In this document: in pieces, positions 24,866 to 36,384 of the stretch
Position numbering within the stretch: position 1 is the first letter of the stretch
Layout of the letters: each line of letters begins with the position of its first letter
Position numbers and translations under genes: made by a program
Notes under the pieces: model-generated
The model's input: only the letters and a program-made list of their open reading frames with translations
What the model was told of the DNA's origin: nothing
Database searches by the model: none
Assembly: GCF_008831285.2 (NCBI RefSeq)
Contig: NC_045138.2
Span: 30,289,934 to 30,353,933 of the forward strand
Direction: 5' to 3'
Length of the DNA stretch: 64,000 nt
Source of the DNA: Nymphaea colorata
Taxonomy: Eukaryota > Streptophyta > Magnoliopsida > Nymphaeales > Nymphaeaceae

Positions 24866-25020
24866 TTCTCAAATTTTTGCAAGGGCAATACTGAAATTTT
24901 AAAAAATTATAGCATGTTTTTTTGAAAAAAATCCCATTTTTTTTTTCAAATTTTTGCAAGGGCCACACTGAAATTTTTAAAAATTATAGCATGTATTTTT
25001 TGAAGAAAAATCCCATTGGC
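24866..25020. repeat. 77-bp direct repeat
   Basis: TCAAATTTTTGCAAGGGC followed by a sentence of shared sequence ending AAAAATCCCATT occurs at about 24870 and again at about 24947, so two adjacent units of about 77 bp. Its AAATTTT-rich, GGGC-edged composition resembles the relic near 55590-55740. Confidence 0.8.
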
Positions 25021-25399
25021 TTTGCCCTGACTAAGGCTTAGGACCCCATTTTTTTTATCATAATTGGCATATTCATGGTCACAGGTTCCGTGAAGTTTCA
25101 AGGTCTCAACTTTGTAGTGCGAAGAAAACTTTTTATTGCATGATCGAACATAAAATAGAGAGAAAATGATGGGTGCAAAATGCACTTCGAAGATATTATG
25201 ATTATTAACAATTGCCAGTGGTATCTGGAAACATGAAACCAAGAAATGCCACAATTTACACAAAAAAAAAAACTACAAAGAAATGGCTCATTGTAATTGA
25301 ATTTGGGGATGTATATGGATTGAATTTAGATTGGATATCTGATCAAACTACTCAGAAAAAAGGGATATTCGGAAAAAAAGAACTTCAACGGGAAATAAA

Positions 25400-25496
25400 A
25401 GGGCTGCACACAAGTTGAGCCTACTCGGGTTCGACTTGGACTTGTTCGTGCTCGAGCTAGCTCAGCTCGAGCTCGACTCCGCTTGTGTGCAGCCCT
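25400..25496. mobile_element. Short inverted-repeat element, 97 bp
   Basis: AGGGCTGCACACAAG at 25400-25414 is repeated exactly in inverse orientation at 25482-25496, giving perfect 15-bp terminal inverted repeats. The interior is made of CTCGAGCTAGCTCAGCTCGAG-type words. No matching target duplication flanks it, so it may be a deleted or very old hAT-type MITE. It shares its opening with the element at 6451 and its TCGAG-rich interior with the one at 58113. Confidence 0.65.
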
Positions 25497-26530
25497 GGAG
25501 CCTACCCGCCGCAGTGTTGCATCAGAAAACAAAAAAAAGGTTTAACATCTGATTAAGATATCAAATCCAGACTTAGGGAATGATCTCCGATCAGATTCGG
25601 TTTTAAATACTGATCGAATAATAAGGATAATAAGTGTCAGTATAGTCAGCTAAAAATTTCTGATAGCCGACATCCATATATTCTAAAAGTTGTTCTTAAC
25701 ATATCTTAATGAGGTTCAGGCTGGGTTCGGGATTTAAACTTCATATTTAGATTCAATTGTGAATTTAAAAGTCAGATTTAGATTCGATTGTGTATTTAAA
25801 AACTAAAGGTGAGATTTGGGTCAGATTTAGATTTTGAATTAAAAGTCTGATATAAAATTTTCTTTACTTGCATCAAATTCGAATCCAATCCATTGACATC
25901 CTTAGTTGAAGTTAGACTGTCCTCCACTAGGAACAAAACATTGATCGGAATCTGAGGGAAAGTAGGCTCCCATCCTTTATTAGAAATAAAAGAATATTAT
26001 GTACAAGAAAGAATAAAGAACTAACCAGCAACAATTAAAGAACCATCCAGCTCCTCAATCTGAACTGCAGATGCCCGAAGCAATTGGCAAACAATAAAGC
26101 AAAGCAGTTAATCCCTTTCAGCCATGATCGAAAATCTGGTTTTCGTTCTGGTCCACATATGATCATAATGCAGAAAAATGGAAAGCATGTGAAACCACCC
26201 GTCCACATGATCACAACGCAGAAAATAGAAAGCATGTCAAGGAAACGACGTTTTCAATCTTTCAGGTAGCTAAGAGCTAGAAAGAAAGAATGAGAAGCTT
26301 CTAACTATCGCCACATGAAGGCATGTATTATATTCCTTTGCTTGAACAATCCATATAGAAATTCAGTTTGTCAAGTTATATATATATGTGTGTGTGTAGT
26401 GTTTTGTGAGTGATCAATTTAATCAAGTAGATGACTCAAAATCGGTCAATGTAGCCTCATATTTACTTCACATATATAATAAATTAATAAGGTATGAATT
26501 TGCCTATTCAATCATCTGATCTATTCATGA

Positions 26531-26682
26531 GTTTACAAATCTTTATAACCGAAACGTATATCACCTAGTTTTATAATTATTTAATCAAATTATATATATA
26601 GTTTACAAATCGTTATAACCAAAACATATATCCCCTAGTTTCATATTTAATTAATCAACAATATATATATATATATATATAT
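26531..26682. repeat. 70-bp direct repeat plus (TA)n run
   Basis: GTTTACAAATC(T/G)TTATAACC starts at 26531 and again at 26601, with the following CCTAGTTT and TTAATCAA also shared. A TA run of about 24 bases (26659-26682) follows. Confidence 0.85.
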
Positions 26683-27048
26683 TATAAAAAGACCGATTAT
26701 CCGAATCTATTGTCCCTGTCACATTCAGAATATTGACAGGTGGTCCTACGTTCCTTCTCACACGGGACGAGTTTGGAAAGCTGAATCTTTGACATCGAGC
26801 TCGCAGGGCCCTCGTCCACAAACTTTTAAACCATAAAAGCAACCGTGTATCTTTCGGTAGGATAGTCCGAACCGCATCTTTTTCTTTTTTGGTGAGCTAA
26901 AAATTAGCAGCTGAATACATAAAAAAGAGTTCTGCAAGCATCATTATCTTTTCCTAATTCCCTTCACCTCTTGGATTCTGGGTTGTGTCAGATGGGTGGG
27001 ATACGGCACACTTGTCGACTAAAGTTATCTTACAATTTACGTAAGTAG

Positions 27049-27110
27049 CACCAATGAGAATTGAACCGACGATGTGCCTTTTACATGATCCAACCCAACC
27101 AGTTATATTA
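27049..27110 (-). mobile_element. SINE-like head with A and B boxes
   Basis: On the minus strand, TATAACTGGTTGGGTTGG resembles a pol III A box and GTCGGTTCAATTCTC, about 30 bases on, resembles a B box. The layout is that of a tRNA-derived SINE head. No intact tRNA clover-leaf is apparent and no tail was delimited. Confidence 0.4.
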
Positions 27111-27228
27111 CACCTCTTGAAGCAAACAGCTTATACCCTAAGTAAGATCCATGCCCAACCGGCAATGAGTTCACTTATACTGCACCATCTCATAGTTTAA
27201 AAAATGTGCAAGTAATCCCTTCATAAAA

Positions 27229-27303
27229 TTGGCTCAGGGTGTAGATCTGCTCATGTCCATGATCAATAGGTAGCTGGTCCCTGGTTCAAGGATACAAATG
27301 CTC
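27229..27303 (+). mobile_element. SINE-like fragment
   Basis: TTGGCTCAGGGTGTAGA is A-box-like and CCTGGTTCAAGGATAC, about 55 bases later, is B-box-like. The following CGTAGCTCTAGACTCCAGGG text recurs in diverged form near 17415 and 1706, so a dispersed family is likely. The spacing is longer than usual, which lowers confidence. Confidence 0.35.
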
Positions 27304-27307
27304 ACAA

Positions 27308-27399
27308 GCTGAAGGTTCCAACTTAAACTTCGACGTAGCTCTAGACTCCAGGGGCTGAAGGTTCCAACTTAAACTTCGACGTAGCTCTAGACTCCAGGG
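27308..27399. repeat. Perfect 46-bp tandem duplication
   Basis: The unit beginning GCTGAAGGTTCCAACTTAAA and ending CTCTAGACTCCAGGG is present twice without a mismatch, starting at 27308 and 27354. Perfect identity in neutral DNA implies a recent duplication. Confidence 0.93.
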
Positions 27400-29133
27400 G
27401 CAGGAGAATAAGGGCTTTGGCTCTCATTTTGAGTGTTTGGATTACATATTCCTCATACTCACCAGATCAATTCATAAAACTGGTGGATGTGAAATTGGAG
27501 CTCCACTCGTTTGGCTTACAAAGAACACCTCAGAGCTTTTATATCTACCAAAAAAGCTTACTCAGCTAAGTGCTAGAGTTGAAAGTGAGACCTTGAAGTT
27601 GAAGTTCAAGAGTTCATTACTATCAAAAACTAATTCACATTCAATCATCATCTACAAGTCATAGTTTATACACTGATCAACAAAATGAGTAAGAAAAAAA
27701 AGCTTTACAAAACATTGGCAAAACGGATCATGTAGGAATCTTCATTGCTTGGATTAGAATAGCGCAAGGAAACCGGAAATCCTCACTCAAATTTAATATT
27801 AGTCAAAATAGTAAAAATCTCATAACCACGTCCTAAACGCTCATGCTCTTGAATGGGCAAGGAGTTCTGCACTTTTCAGTTGTTTAGTCTCCTTTGAACA
27901 GTGAATGGGATTCTCATGAATCAAACAAGCTTATTGTTGCCTCATGATAGTGAATGATTTAATTCAATCACCCCAAACAGAACAAAGGAGAGAGAAAGTG
28001 AGACGGCCCATCGGAAAATAATGGACAGCTAAAAATGGTAGGCATCAGGTGGGTAGCTGTGAGGTCAAAAGCAAACAGGTATTTCATGTTTGGTGAAATA
28101 TTCTGAGTCAAATGCAACGAAGGGTCAAAGAAATTCCACTTCCACCAACACCAACAAGTTCGCCATGTTTGATTTCTTGCTACCAACCTCTCAAATATCT
28201 ATTTGTGAAAATTTTCCTAGGCGAAGTTTGGTTATCTCAAATCTTTCAACAAATTGCAGGTTTGAAAGCCGTAAATTTACAATTTTTGTTATGCTTTAGA
28301 TTTTTAAAACTTAAATTAAAACGGAAGAATCTCAAGACAAGTCAAGAAAAGTCTATGATTTATAAATTTTTTAAGATGACGTGATTAGACATGTTCTAAA
28401 CAAAATGATCATTTGGAAGTTGCAAACGCCATTTAAGGAAAGGAAGAAATGGCTACGTTTATTTTTCCTAGGTAAATAAGTTCGCACTATGGCCCATAGA
28501 ATTCAAACCTGTGACTTGATATCTGCCGGCTAAGGGAAAAACTGTTTGCAAAACTACCACCATGCATGAAATTTCAGAAAATGCGTTCACCTACATATAA
28601 AGTTATAGCCACTAGTATCACTTCATACCGGACATAAAAGATTTTTTAGAATTATCACTTTGCCTTCGCTGCTATAATATCAGCCTTCAAAATGATAATT
28701 TATTCCTGTTTTTAGAACTAAAGAAATTGAATTAGATGAATAAACAATAGCCTTTCCCTTCTTTTCGATGCAAAGAAACAAGTGATTGAAATAAATAAAT
28801 CCTCCTCTAATCCCCCAAGGAAACCGACGAACGAGGAATACGACCAAAACCCAATCCGTGGAATTAAAGTGAAGAACACAAAGGGTGAGGGTACTCCTCT
28901 AAGCCCTCCTTGTAGGTAGAGAGAGTAGTGAGGGAGAGGGAAGAGGTCTGACGCCCACCAACTTTTCTCCCTCGCTGCAGGGAATCTCTCTTGAAACCTA
29001 AACGTCAGAGAGGAGACGATTTGCTCGACACCCACCTTGTTTTTTCCGTCACTTGCTTGTATCCTCCCGGAAAAATGTATTGAGGAACCTTCCAATTTGG
29101 AAGACGAAGAAGAAGAAGAGCAGAAACATCGAT

Positions 29134-32100
29134 ATGGGTAAGTGGGGAGTGGAAAGCAGAGAGAACATGGGGAAGATTGTATCAGTTTCTACATCGGAAG
29201 AGGCCTTCCAATGGAATCCGATCGATGGTATTGTTCAGAACTGGAAAAAGATGGAAAAAATCGTCTCTTTATCGTTATCCGATATGGGTTTTGCATGGAA
29301 CGAGCCCATGGTCGGCTTCGCTCCCGGTGGCTTGTTTGCTAGCGTTGGGCAGGTGGGTGTAGGCGTGGGGATTCCTCCTAATCATCCGAGGGGGGAAGAT
29401 GGTCAGAGGCAGATCCAGAGGATGATGGCGCCGGAGCTCCCTGGTGCGGATCTGTATGGGAAGTACTTGGCATCAGTGACCCCGTCGTCGACTTCGTCTG
29501 AGTTGCCGCAGCTTGGGCTTTGTAAGATTGAAATTCCGGAGAAAGAGGCCGAGGAGGAGCTGGTTGAGGGAGTTAACACGAGAGTGAAGAAGAAGAACCG
29601 TTTTAGGATTAGGGTCCGGAATGCTTCACTGAGGCGATTAATCAGTGGTGCAGTTGCTGGAGCGGTTTCTAGGACGGCAGTGGCGCCGTTGGAGACGATA
29701 AGGACTCATCTGATGGTTGGTAGCAGTGGGAACTCTACGCTGGAAGTGTTTAAGACTATAATGGAGGTAGATGGATGGAAGGGATTGTTTAGGGGGAATT
29801 TGGTTAATGTTATCCGGGTGGCCCCTAGCAAAGCTATTGAGGTGCGTTGCAGTATCCGGCAATCTCTTGTTGTTCTTTATTTTTTTTATTTTTCTGATTT
29901 GATTGCTTTTTAAATTGGGAACGATGATGTCTTCGTTTGTTCATATGTGTGGTTTCTTTTGATTTCTGTGGTATCTGTATGTGGGATATCGGGGATGACT
30001 TGTTGGATGAATCATGGTATATAGTGTTGCATGCTGCTTTTCCTGTCTTTGTTTTGCAGCCACAAACAGAACTAAAAGTCTTCAGTCATCAGAATAGCTA
30101 CATCCGCGCTAAATTTGTTTAGTTTTAGATTCTTTCTGGTTCATTGCCTGTTACCTTTCTCCTTCTGATTTCTCCACGGTAGAGCTTGGTGCATGTTGAA
30201 GAGTATGCAAATGGAGTCTACACTTTTCCTTCTTTAAGGAATAATATCATCTCTCTATTAATTGGTTGCAATAGGTGAATCTTATATTTCCATGGCACTG
30301 ATACCAAATGGTTGAGCTGTCTAATTCTTTTCTTGTCGGAAGTCTGGAGTTGATATCTGTGAGATTGTTCTTAAATTGTGGCAAGGATTTTTTTTTTTTT
30401 AGAAGTTGCTAACTGGAAATATTTTTATGAAACAAAGAGAATGCATAGAAGTTAAGCTGAAGGCTCTGAATGTCAGACTTGAATGGTTCTTGTACAGGAT
30501 GCAAGAGGATAGACTATTAAAGCACTTTTTGTGCCTTTTTTTTTATGCCAAAACTTAGCTGTGACTGGCAACATAACTTAAGTCTCCTGTTGCAAAGATA
30601 TTGTGGATCGATCTAGCCACTAATCATGCTTAAATAAGCTTCTAATGGATGATGATTGATGTTGGCTGTAGAGCTGGCTTGAAATCCATCTTCTCACTTC
30701 AAGATACTATTAAAGACCATCTATATAAAACCTTCAAATAGAGTAGGTAGCTAAACTGGTTGTCTTCTTAACTGGGTAAGATATTGTTCCTCTTTATGTT
30801 TGAAGTAGAAAAACAGTTGGGTGTTTGAATTGGATCACTCTTCCCTTTTCCCTTTTAATGGTACTATTGAGGTTTGTTATATTGCCGAAGCTTTGTAAGC
30901 CTTATGGTTGGGCATTGTGTTGCTTTTCCTCCTTCTAAGTAGCGATTTCACCACTTAAAGTTCTATACATTTTCTCTGTTTATGATTTCCTCGTGGGAAA
31001 TAAGCAGTAAGTCCATGATTATAGAAAATATTTCATGTGGATTGTATGTATGCAGGATGTTGTTAGGTGCCATTTTTCTCTTTATTGTTTTCATCAGAAA
31101 ATTTATGTGATAGGAGAATCATTGAGGCAACATGTTGTTTCTCTTAATGGGTGAACTTATATATGAACTTACTTTCTTGTTCTCCCATGTTGTTCCCATC
31201 TGTTTTCCTGCAACTTTCTCGTACAATTGCTTCATTTTCTTTATCATCCATTGCCTTGTTCATATTTTTCTTATATTTTTGTTTTCCTTCTCAAGAGCCA
31301 AAATTAGCTAACTCTTTCCCATACTCCCCTTTTTCTTACTATCTTTTCTCTGTCATACTGTCTCCTGATCAAATGTTATTCTTTATTCTTACTTTATAAG
31401 TTACTAGCTTCAACTCATTTTCAGGCAGATGTATATCAGATTTGGAATATCATATTCATATCTATTATATATCTGATTAACATTAGTACACATACAAACT
31501 GCTTCTGCATAAGCCTGACTGATTTGGAGTCGATACAAAATTTTCTGCAAGGAATTGATGAAATCAGAAAACAATAAGAGTCTGTAAATTTTTACATAAA
31601 TTTCAGTTCTTGTCCTAAGATCATAGTGGAATTCAATGCTGAGTCTTTTCAACATTATATTTTTAGTTATGGAAAAGTCAACTTTCTATTTCTTGATTTA
31701 TTTATTGCCAGAGAAAGAAAACAGAAGAAAAAAATGGGATGCTGATCTGATGGATCTTTCGTTGTTATTTCCTTCTTCAAATGTGTGGTCCCATAATTGT
31801 GGTCCTTTCTTGGTCCTCCTCAATGCACGACTGGGATAATAGACCTTTATGAGCATTAGTCAAATGATCATGATTGTTTTACTTGAAAGGTTGGGAGGCT
31901 GTTTCACTTTTAAAGATGTCATAGTCAATGAAGCATGTTTCATGATCAATCCACTGGAATGATTTGTTCAGGATGCAACCAGCGGTGATAGATCAAAATT
32001 TCAAACTAAACTTTGAAAAGGGAATGGTTCATGACCAACTGGCAACTGTTAATCAAATGGATTACTTCACTCTCTCAGTGAAGATCTCATACTGGGTGGT

Positions 32101-34216
32101 AGACCAAAGCCTATCAATTATGTTCCTGTGCCCCTCTTTGCAGGACAATTATGTGTTCGAAAACAAGCATCTTTAAACTGTTAGGATCCGCTAGAATTAG
32201 TAGGGCTATCCATCAGTGACTGCACATCCTATTGCTTACAAGCCTGAACAATTTACTTGCAAAAAATAATGCAGATAAAAGTGCTACACTAAATTTAGAT
32301 GTGTAACTATTTCATTTTCATGCAATGTCTTGCAGAGAGGAGAGAGTACCAGACTGTTGATAATTGATATAGAGTCATAGACAAATTGATGGCAGACCAA
32401 TAAGTGATAGATATATTGGTCTCATTTCTTTGGGATAAAGAATGCTTTTACTGTTCAATATGATGGACAATTATTTTGTAATCTATAAATGAAAAATTAC
32501 CTGTTGGCCAAACTGTTGACTCTGCCTATAGTTTTCTATGTTAAGTTCCAGTCTTCCACAAATTTGTTGCTTGAAGACCCAGAAGATATATTTGGAGAAT
32601 GCTATAGATGTTCTTTAAAATTTGTATAAGTATGTTACTATCTTGTGAAGCAGGCAGTTGAGCCCTAATTTATCTACATTGACTGAACGCATATCCCTGT
32701 GTGAGCAACATGTAGCTCAGCAAGCTGGAAGAGTAAAGAGTAAAATCTCTTGTATACCGCAGCTCCATTCAATTTTTATTCCTTAGATGCATCTTTGTCG
32801 GTGTAATGTGGTTTTATCTGTTCGTCATTTTCATCCCATTATCCGTCATGGCTACCTGTCGCCTTCCTGCTATTTCATTTTCATTTTGCTTTAGTATTTT
32901 ATATAATTTGACTGCTCGTCATAAAAAAGTGTTTTTTTTGTAAAGAAGTGTTAAAAACGAAAAGAAGTCACTCAAAAGAAGGCAAGAAAACATGTTTTTT
33001 TGAAAAAAAAAAAGATATTATATCCAAGAAAAATCTCACCATTTAATACCCATAAATGATATTTGTGACTATGCTTGACAATAATAGCTCTTTCTATATC
33101 TATATATACACACCAATGTCTGTAGATATAGTCAGTAGTCACCTATATATATTCTATTTGGTTGTTCCTCAAGTGATCTGGTGTCTTTAGTTACCTTTAG
33201 TATCACGTATATATATATTCCATTTGGTTGTTCGTCAGGTAGTCTGGTGCCTTTAGTTATTTTTAAATTGAATCTACTTACAGCAGATAATTTTGTAACT
33301 CTTTGCTTCTTCAATTTTTGTAGACAGTTATGGCTATGCATGTAGTGTGATATGAGCTGCTTAGGATCTGAGTTGTGTTTTTTTTTCCCTTTATAACTAT
33401 TGATGGAGAAAGAGATCATCTTGTAATTTTAGTGTTGAATAAAAATAATTTCGTCATTTATTCTACCTGATGCTAAGATAAGTGTTCCACAGTTATTTGC
33501 TTATGACACAGTGAGAAAGGTCCTGTCACCTAAACCAGGAGAATCTCCAAGTTTTCCAGTCCCAGCTTCTCTGATCGCTGGAGCAGTGGCTGGTGTTAGC
33601 TCAACTTTGTGTACGTATCCCTTGGAATTAGTGAAGACCCGCTTGACCATTCAGGTATGAAAAGTTTACTGAAATGTTCTTCATTGAAATTTTTGGCTGT
33701 CAATCTTTCATCTTCTCACCTTAATTTTGTTTTTTGCTGAAGAGAGGCGTCTATGAGAACCTGCTCCATGCATTTCTAAAAATTATACGAGAGGAAGGGC
33801 CTAATGAACTTTACAGGGGTCTCACCCCAAGTCTGATTGGTGTGGTGCCATATGCTGCCACTAATTACTTTGCTTATGAGACGCTCAGAAAAGCTTACAG
33901 GAAGGTCTTTAAAACTGAAGAAGTCGGAAATATTCCAACACTTATGATAGGTTCAGCTGCAGGTGCCATTTCAAGCAGCACTACTTTCCCGTTGGAGGTG
34001 GCTAGGAAACATATGCAGGTGGGTGCCGTTAGTGGAAGACAGGTTTACAAGAATATGCTTCATGCATTGACAAGCATATTGGAAAAAGAGGGTATTGGAG
34101 GGCTTTATGTTGGATTAGGGCCTAGTTGTATGAAGTTGGTACCTGCAGCTGGCATTGCATTCATGTGTTATGAGGCCTGCAAAAGGATACTTGTTGAGAA
34201 AGAAGATGAAGGATAG
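29134..34216 (+). CDS. BT1-like adenine nucleotide transporter (mitochondrial carrier family)
   Basis: Three exons, 29134-29841, 33493-33654 and 33743-34216, all phase 0, give 447 residues. It belongs to the SLC25 carrier fold with three about 100-residue repeats; the signatures are PLETIR (185-190), PLELVK (279-284) and PLEVAR (373-378). The C-terminal sequence QRGVYENLLHAFLKI and LYRGLTPSLIGVVPYAATNYFAYE are characteristic of Brittle1-type carriers, which move adenine nucleotides (or ADP-glucose in cereal endosperm) across plastid inner envelope and/or mitochondrial membranes. The N-terminal about 165 residues are longer than in most BT1 proteins and include the family motif GFAPGGLFASVGQVG (61-75), preceded by a duplicated block (see findings). 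I chose ATG 29134; MGKIV at residue 12 is an alternative start. Intron 1 is 3651 nt. Substrate cannot be decided from sequence alone. Confidence 0.92.
33141..33272. repeat. 66-bp direct repeat in BT1-like intron 1
   Basis: ATTC(T/C)ATTTGGTTGTTC followed by TCTGGTG(T/C)CTTTAGTTA occurs at 33151 and 33217. The two units are adjacent and mildly diverged, each preceded by a short TA run. Confidence 0.85.
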
Positions 34217-35248
34217 GTTTCTTTCACTAATGGATGGTTGGAGTTGATGGCAATGGTGCATTCACTTCCTTTTTAAGGTGAGTGGGCAGGGACTGAACAC
34301 TCCCGCAAGCTTATCCTGACGGCAAGTTTTCCAGAAATTGTTCTTCCTGTTCACCTGAACAAACCCTCAGTCTTTTTTCTTATTTATTTCATCAGAGATA
34401 CATTGGCTAAGAAATGCCTCTAGATGGATGAATTTAGTCTCTTGTTATCTAGAAGTGAAAATTATGAAGGTTTTTCATAATTATTAAGCGAAGGAAGCAC
34501 AGGGGATCCCATTTATACACCTTTTTAAACTGCCTTTCTCAAAGCTTCCAGTGGTTCAGATGCAGAAATCTATGATGGGAAGGTCGTATCTTTATCATTC
34601 TTTCTGATGCCATGCAAGCTTGGAACTGATTTATGCTGCTGCAGATCGAGGCCAATTTTGGGGAAGAGTTTCCCGACTCAAGAGGGTCTTGGAACAGTTC
34701 TGCCATCAGTATGATACTTGAAATTTCCTTTTTCTGTTTCACTTTTGATTATGGCTGGGTTTGTCCCATTCCGCTTGCCATTCTCCTGGGCCAAAGTGGA
34801 CTTGTTACTCTTCTTTGCTTCAAAATAAGAATGTTGCTAGTATTTTTTGAGTTTCCGTCTTATTTCTTTACCAATAAGGGCCTGAATGCTTACCATCACA
34901 AGCTTACAGCTGGTTAGGGTTGCTGTCGCTTATGCCGCGGTCGAACGGTTGGCAGTCAAGAAGAAAAGGAACCGATCAGCAGGGCTTGCTTGTGAGAAAT
35001 TTGTGTTTCTATAAAGAATAGTTATGCCGTCTCTCTTTTAGCTTTTTTCTTCTTACAGATGAGGAAAGTCAGCATTGATCTGAAAACCTCTCTCTTTTGA
35101 CCTTTTCTTCAGTCTACTAAATTTTGATGCATTTCCACTTACAGATGGATCACCTGAAAAAAAAGGATGATAATTCAAAATTATAATTATTACAAACTTA
35201 AGTTTTGTTCTGAAAAACCTACAAATTTATGCCAAGAAACATTCCGGT

Positions 35249-35312
35249 GTTGATCTCTTGACCTCCCTCAAGGTAAAAGCTTCAAGTCTAACACCTTAAC
35301 GAAGTGGAGGAG
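35249..35312 (-). mobile_element. tRNA-Ser/Leu-like SINE fragment
   Basis: On the minus strand the text CACTTCGTTAAGGTGTTAGA followed by CTTGAAG resembles the D-arm and anticodon-arm sequence of a serine-type tRNA, and GGTCAAGAGATCAA takes the B-box position. The stems are incomplete, so this is a SINE head or tRNA relic rather than a working tRNA gene. Confidence 0.4.
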
Positions 35313-36005
35313 ATCTAACCCAAAAGAAAAAAACAGAAGCGTGCCTCTCTCCAAGCCGACAAGGTACGAAAGGAGTTGATTAAAGGGCTAAATGAACTCT
35401 TGCATAGTCATCGTGAGCTTCTCCCTTGAAAGGCGATCATTTGAAGTAAAATAATCAACCCAAGCTGCACGCTAAGGTCTCTATCCGTATTCCTCGCAAT
35501 ATGCAGTATCATGTGTCATGTATAGGAATTGCAATTGGAAGATTCACTAAGATGCTTTCCAAATTTGTATGCCGCACAAGTTTCATCTTTCATGACTCAC
35601 CAGACAAATTTATAAGTTATTTGGCCCCTCAGGTGGTATTATCAAAACTTGTTTCAGCAGCAAAAGTGGCTTGTTTCTACGACTATAGAACGTGGTTATA
35701 AACTTGATTTAACATCAAAATTAAATTTAGGAAGGCCTATTTACGTTGTAAAATTTGAGTCCCTAACCCATTTGAATATGGTTCATGGAGTTATTTTATT
35801 GAAGAATGAAGTCTATAATTTCTGCACTTGATGGTCTTCCGAAGACCAGGTTGAGCTTTACCACCATGAAAAGGTTCAAGCATAGTGTAAAGGGCGACAA
35901 CCTTTTATGCTGCAAAATGTGTCACTAATGTACAAGTTGAAACAGAGCCAATACTCCAAGATACTGAAGATAGGTTTGTTTCAACCCACCCAAAATATGA
36001 ATTTC

Positions 36006-36212
36006 CTTTTACCCAGATTTAAAGGCATAAGCAACTCCCGATCTAAATTTTCATATTATTCATTACTGAATAGAACTGACTCAAAAAAATATAAGAATTT
36101 CTGTTTACTTTACCCAGATTTTATAGGCATAAGCAGCTTACGATTTAAATTTTCATATTATTCATTACTGAAGGAATTGACTCAAAAAAATTATGCCAAG
36201 AAAGGCAAGAAA
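36006..36212. repeat. 101-bp tandem duplication
   Basis: ACCCAGATTT(T)A(A/T)AGGCATAAGC at 36011 recurs at 36112, and the following AAATTTTCATATTATTCATT, ACTGAA and TGACTCAAAAAAAT are shared in order. Two units with scattered differences lie about 200 bases upstream of the MED17 start codon. Confidence 0.88.
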
Positions 36213-36384
36213 TGGATTTTTATGAAGTACAAATGCTTGAAGTTCAAAGGTCGAGACTTGTAGTGGGAGAAGCGAACGTGACAGATAAATTAGTTATAGG
36301 GTGTTTTCTGTTTGCTCCACCTCTGCTCTCATGTGAAGGGCATCTCCTTCACCAGCGCAGGGAAAGAAAGAGAGGGAGACGGAG

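Larger units (their letters stand above)
23189..29133. other. Spacer between RRS1 and the BT1-like gene
   Basis: The first few hundred bases must be RRS1 3' untranslated region. No other gene is supportable. Visible content is a 77-bp direct repeat at 24866-25020, an inverted-repeat element at 25400-25496, a 50-bp direct repeat near 26151-26237, a 70-bp direct repeat at 26531-26660 followed by a (TA)n run, two SINE-like pieces near 27.05 and 27.23 kb, and a perfect 46-bp tandem duplication at 27308-27399. The last about 200 bases are presumably BT1-like promoter and 5' leader, without a clear TATA box. Confidence 0.6.
34217..36384. other. Spacer between BT1-like and MED17 genes
   Basis: Starts with the BT1-like 3' untranslated region and ends with the MED17 leader. 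It contains a tRNA-like SINE fragment (35249-35312) and a 101-bp tandem duplication (36006-36212). I see no gene; the open frames have no family resemblance. Confidence 0.6.
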
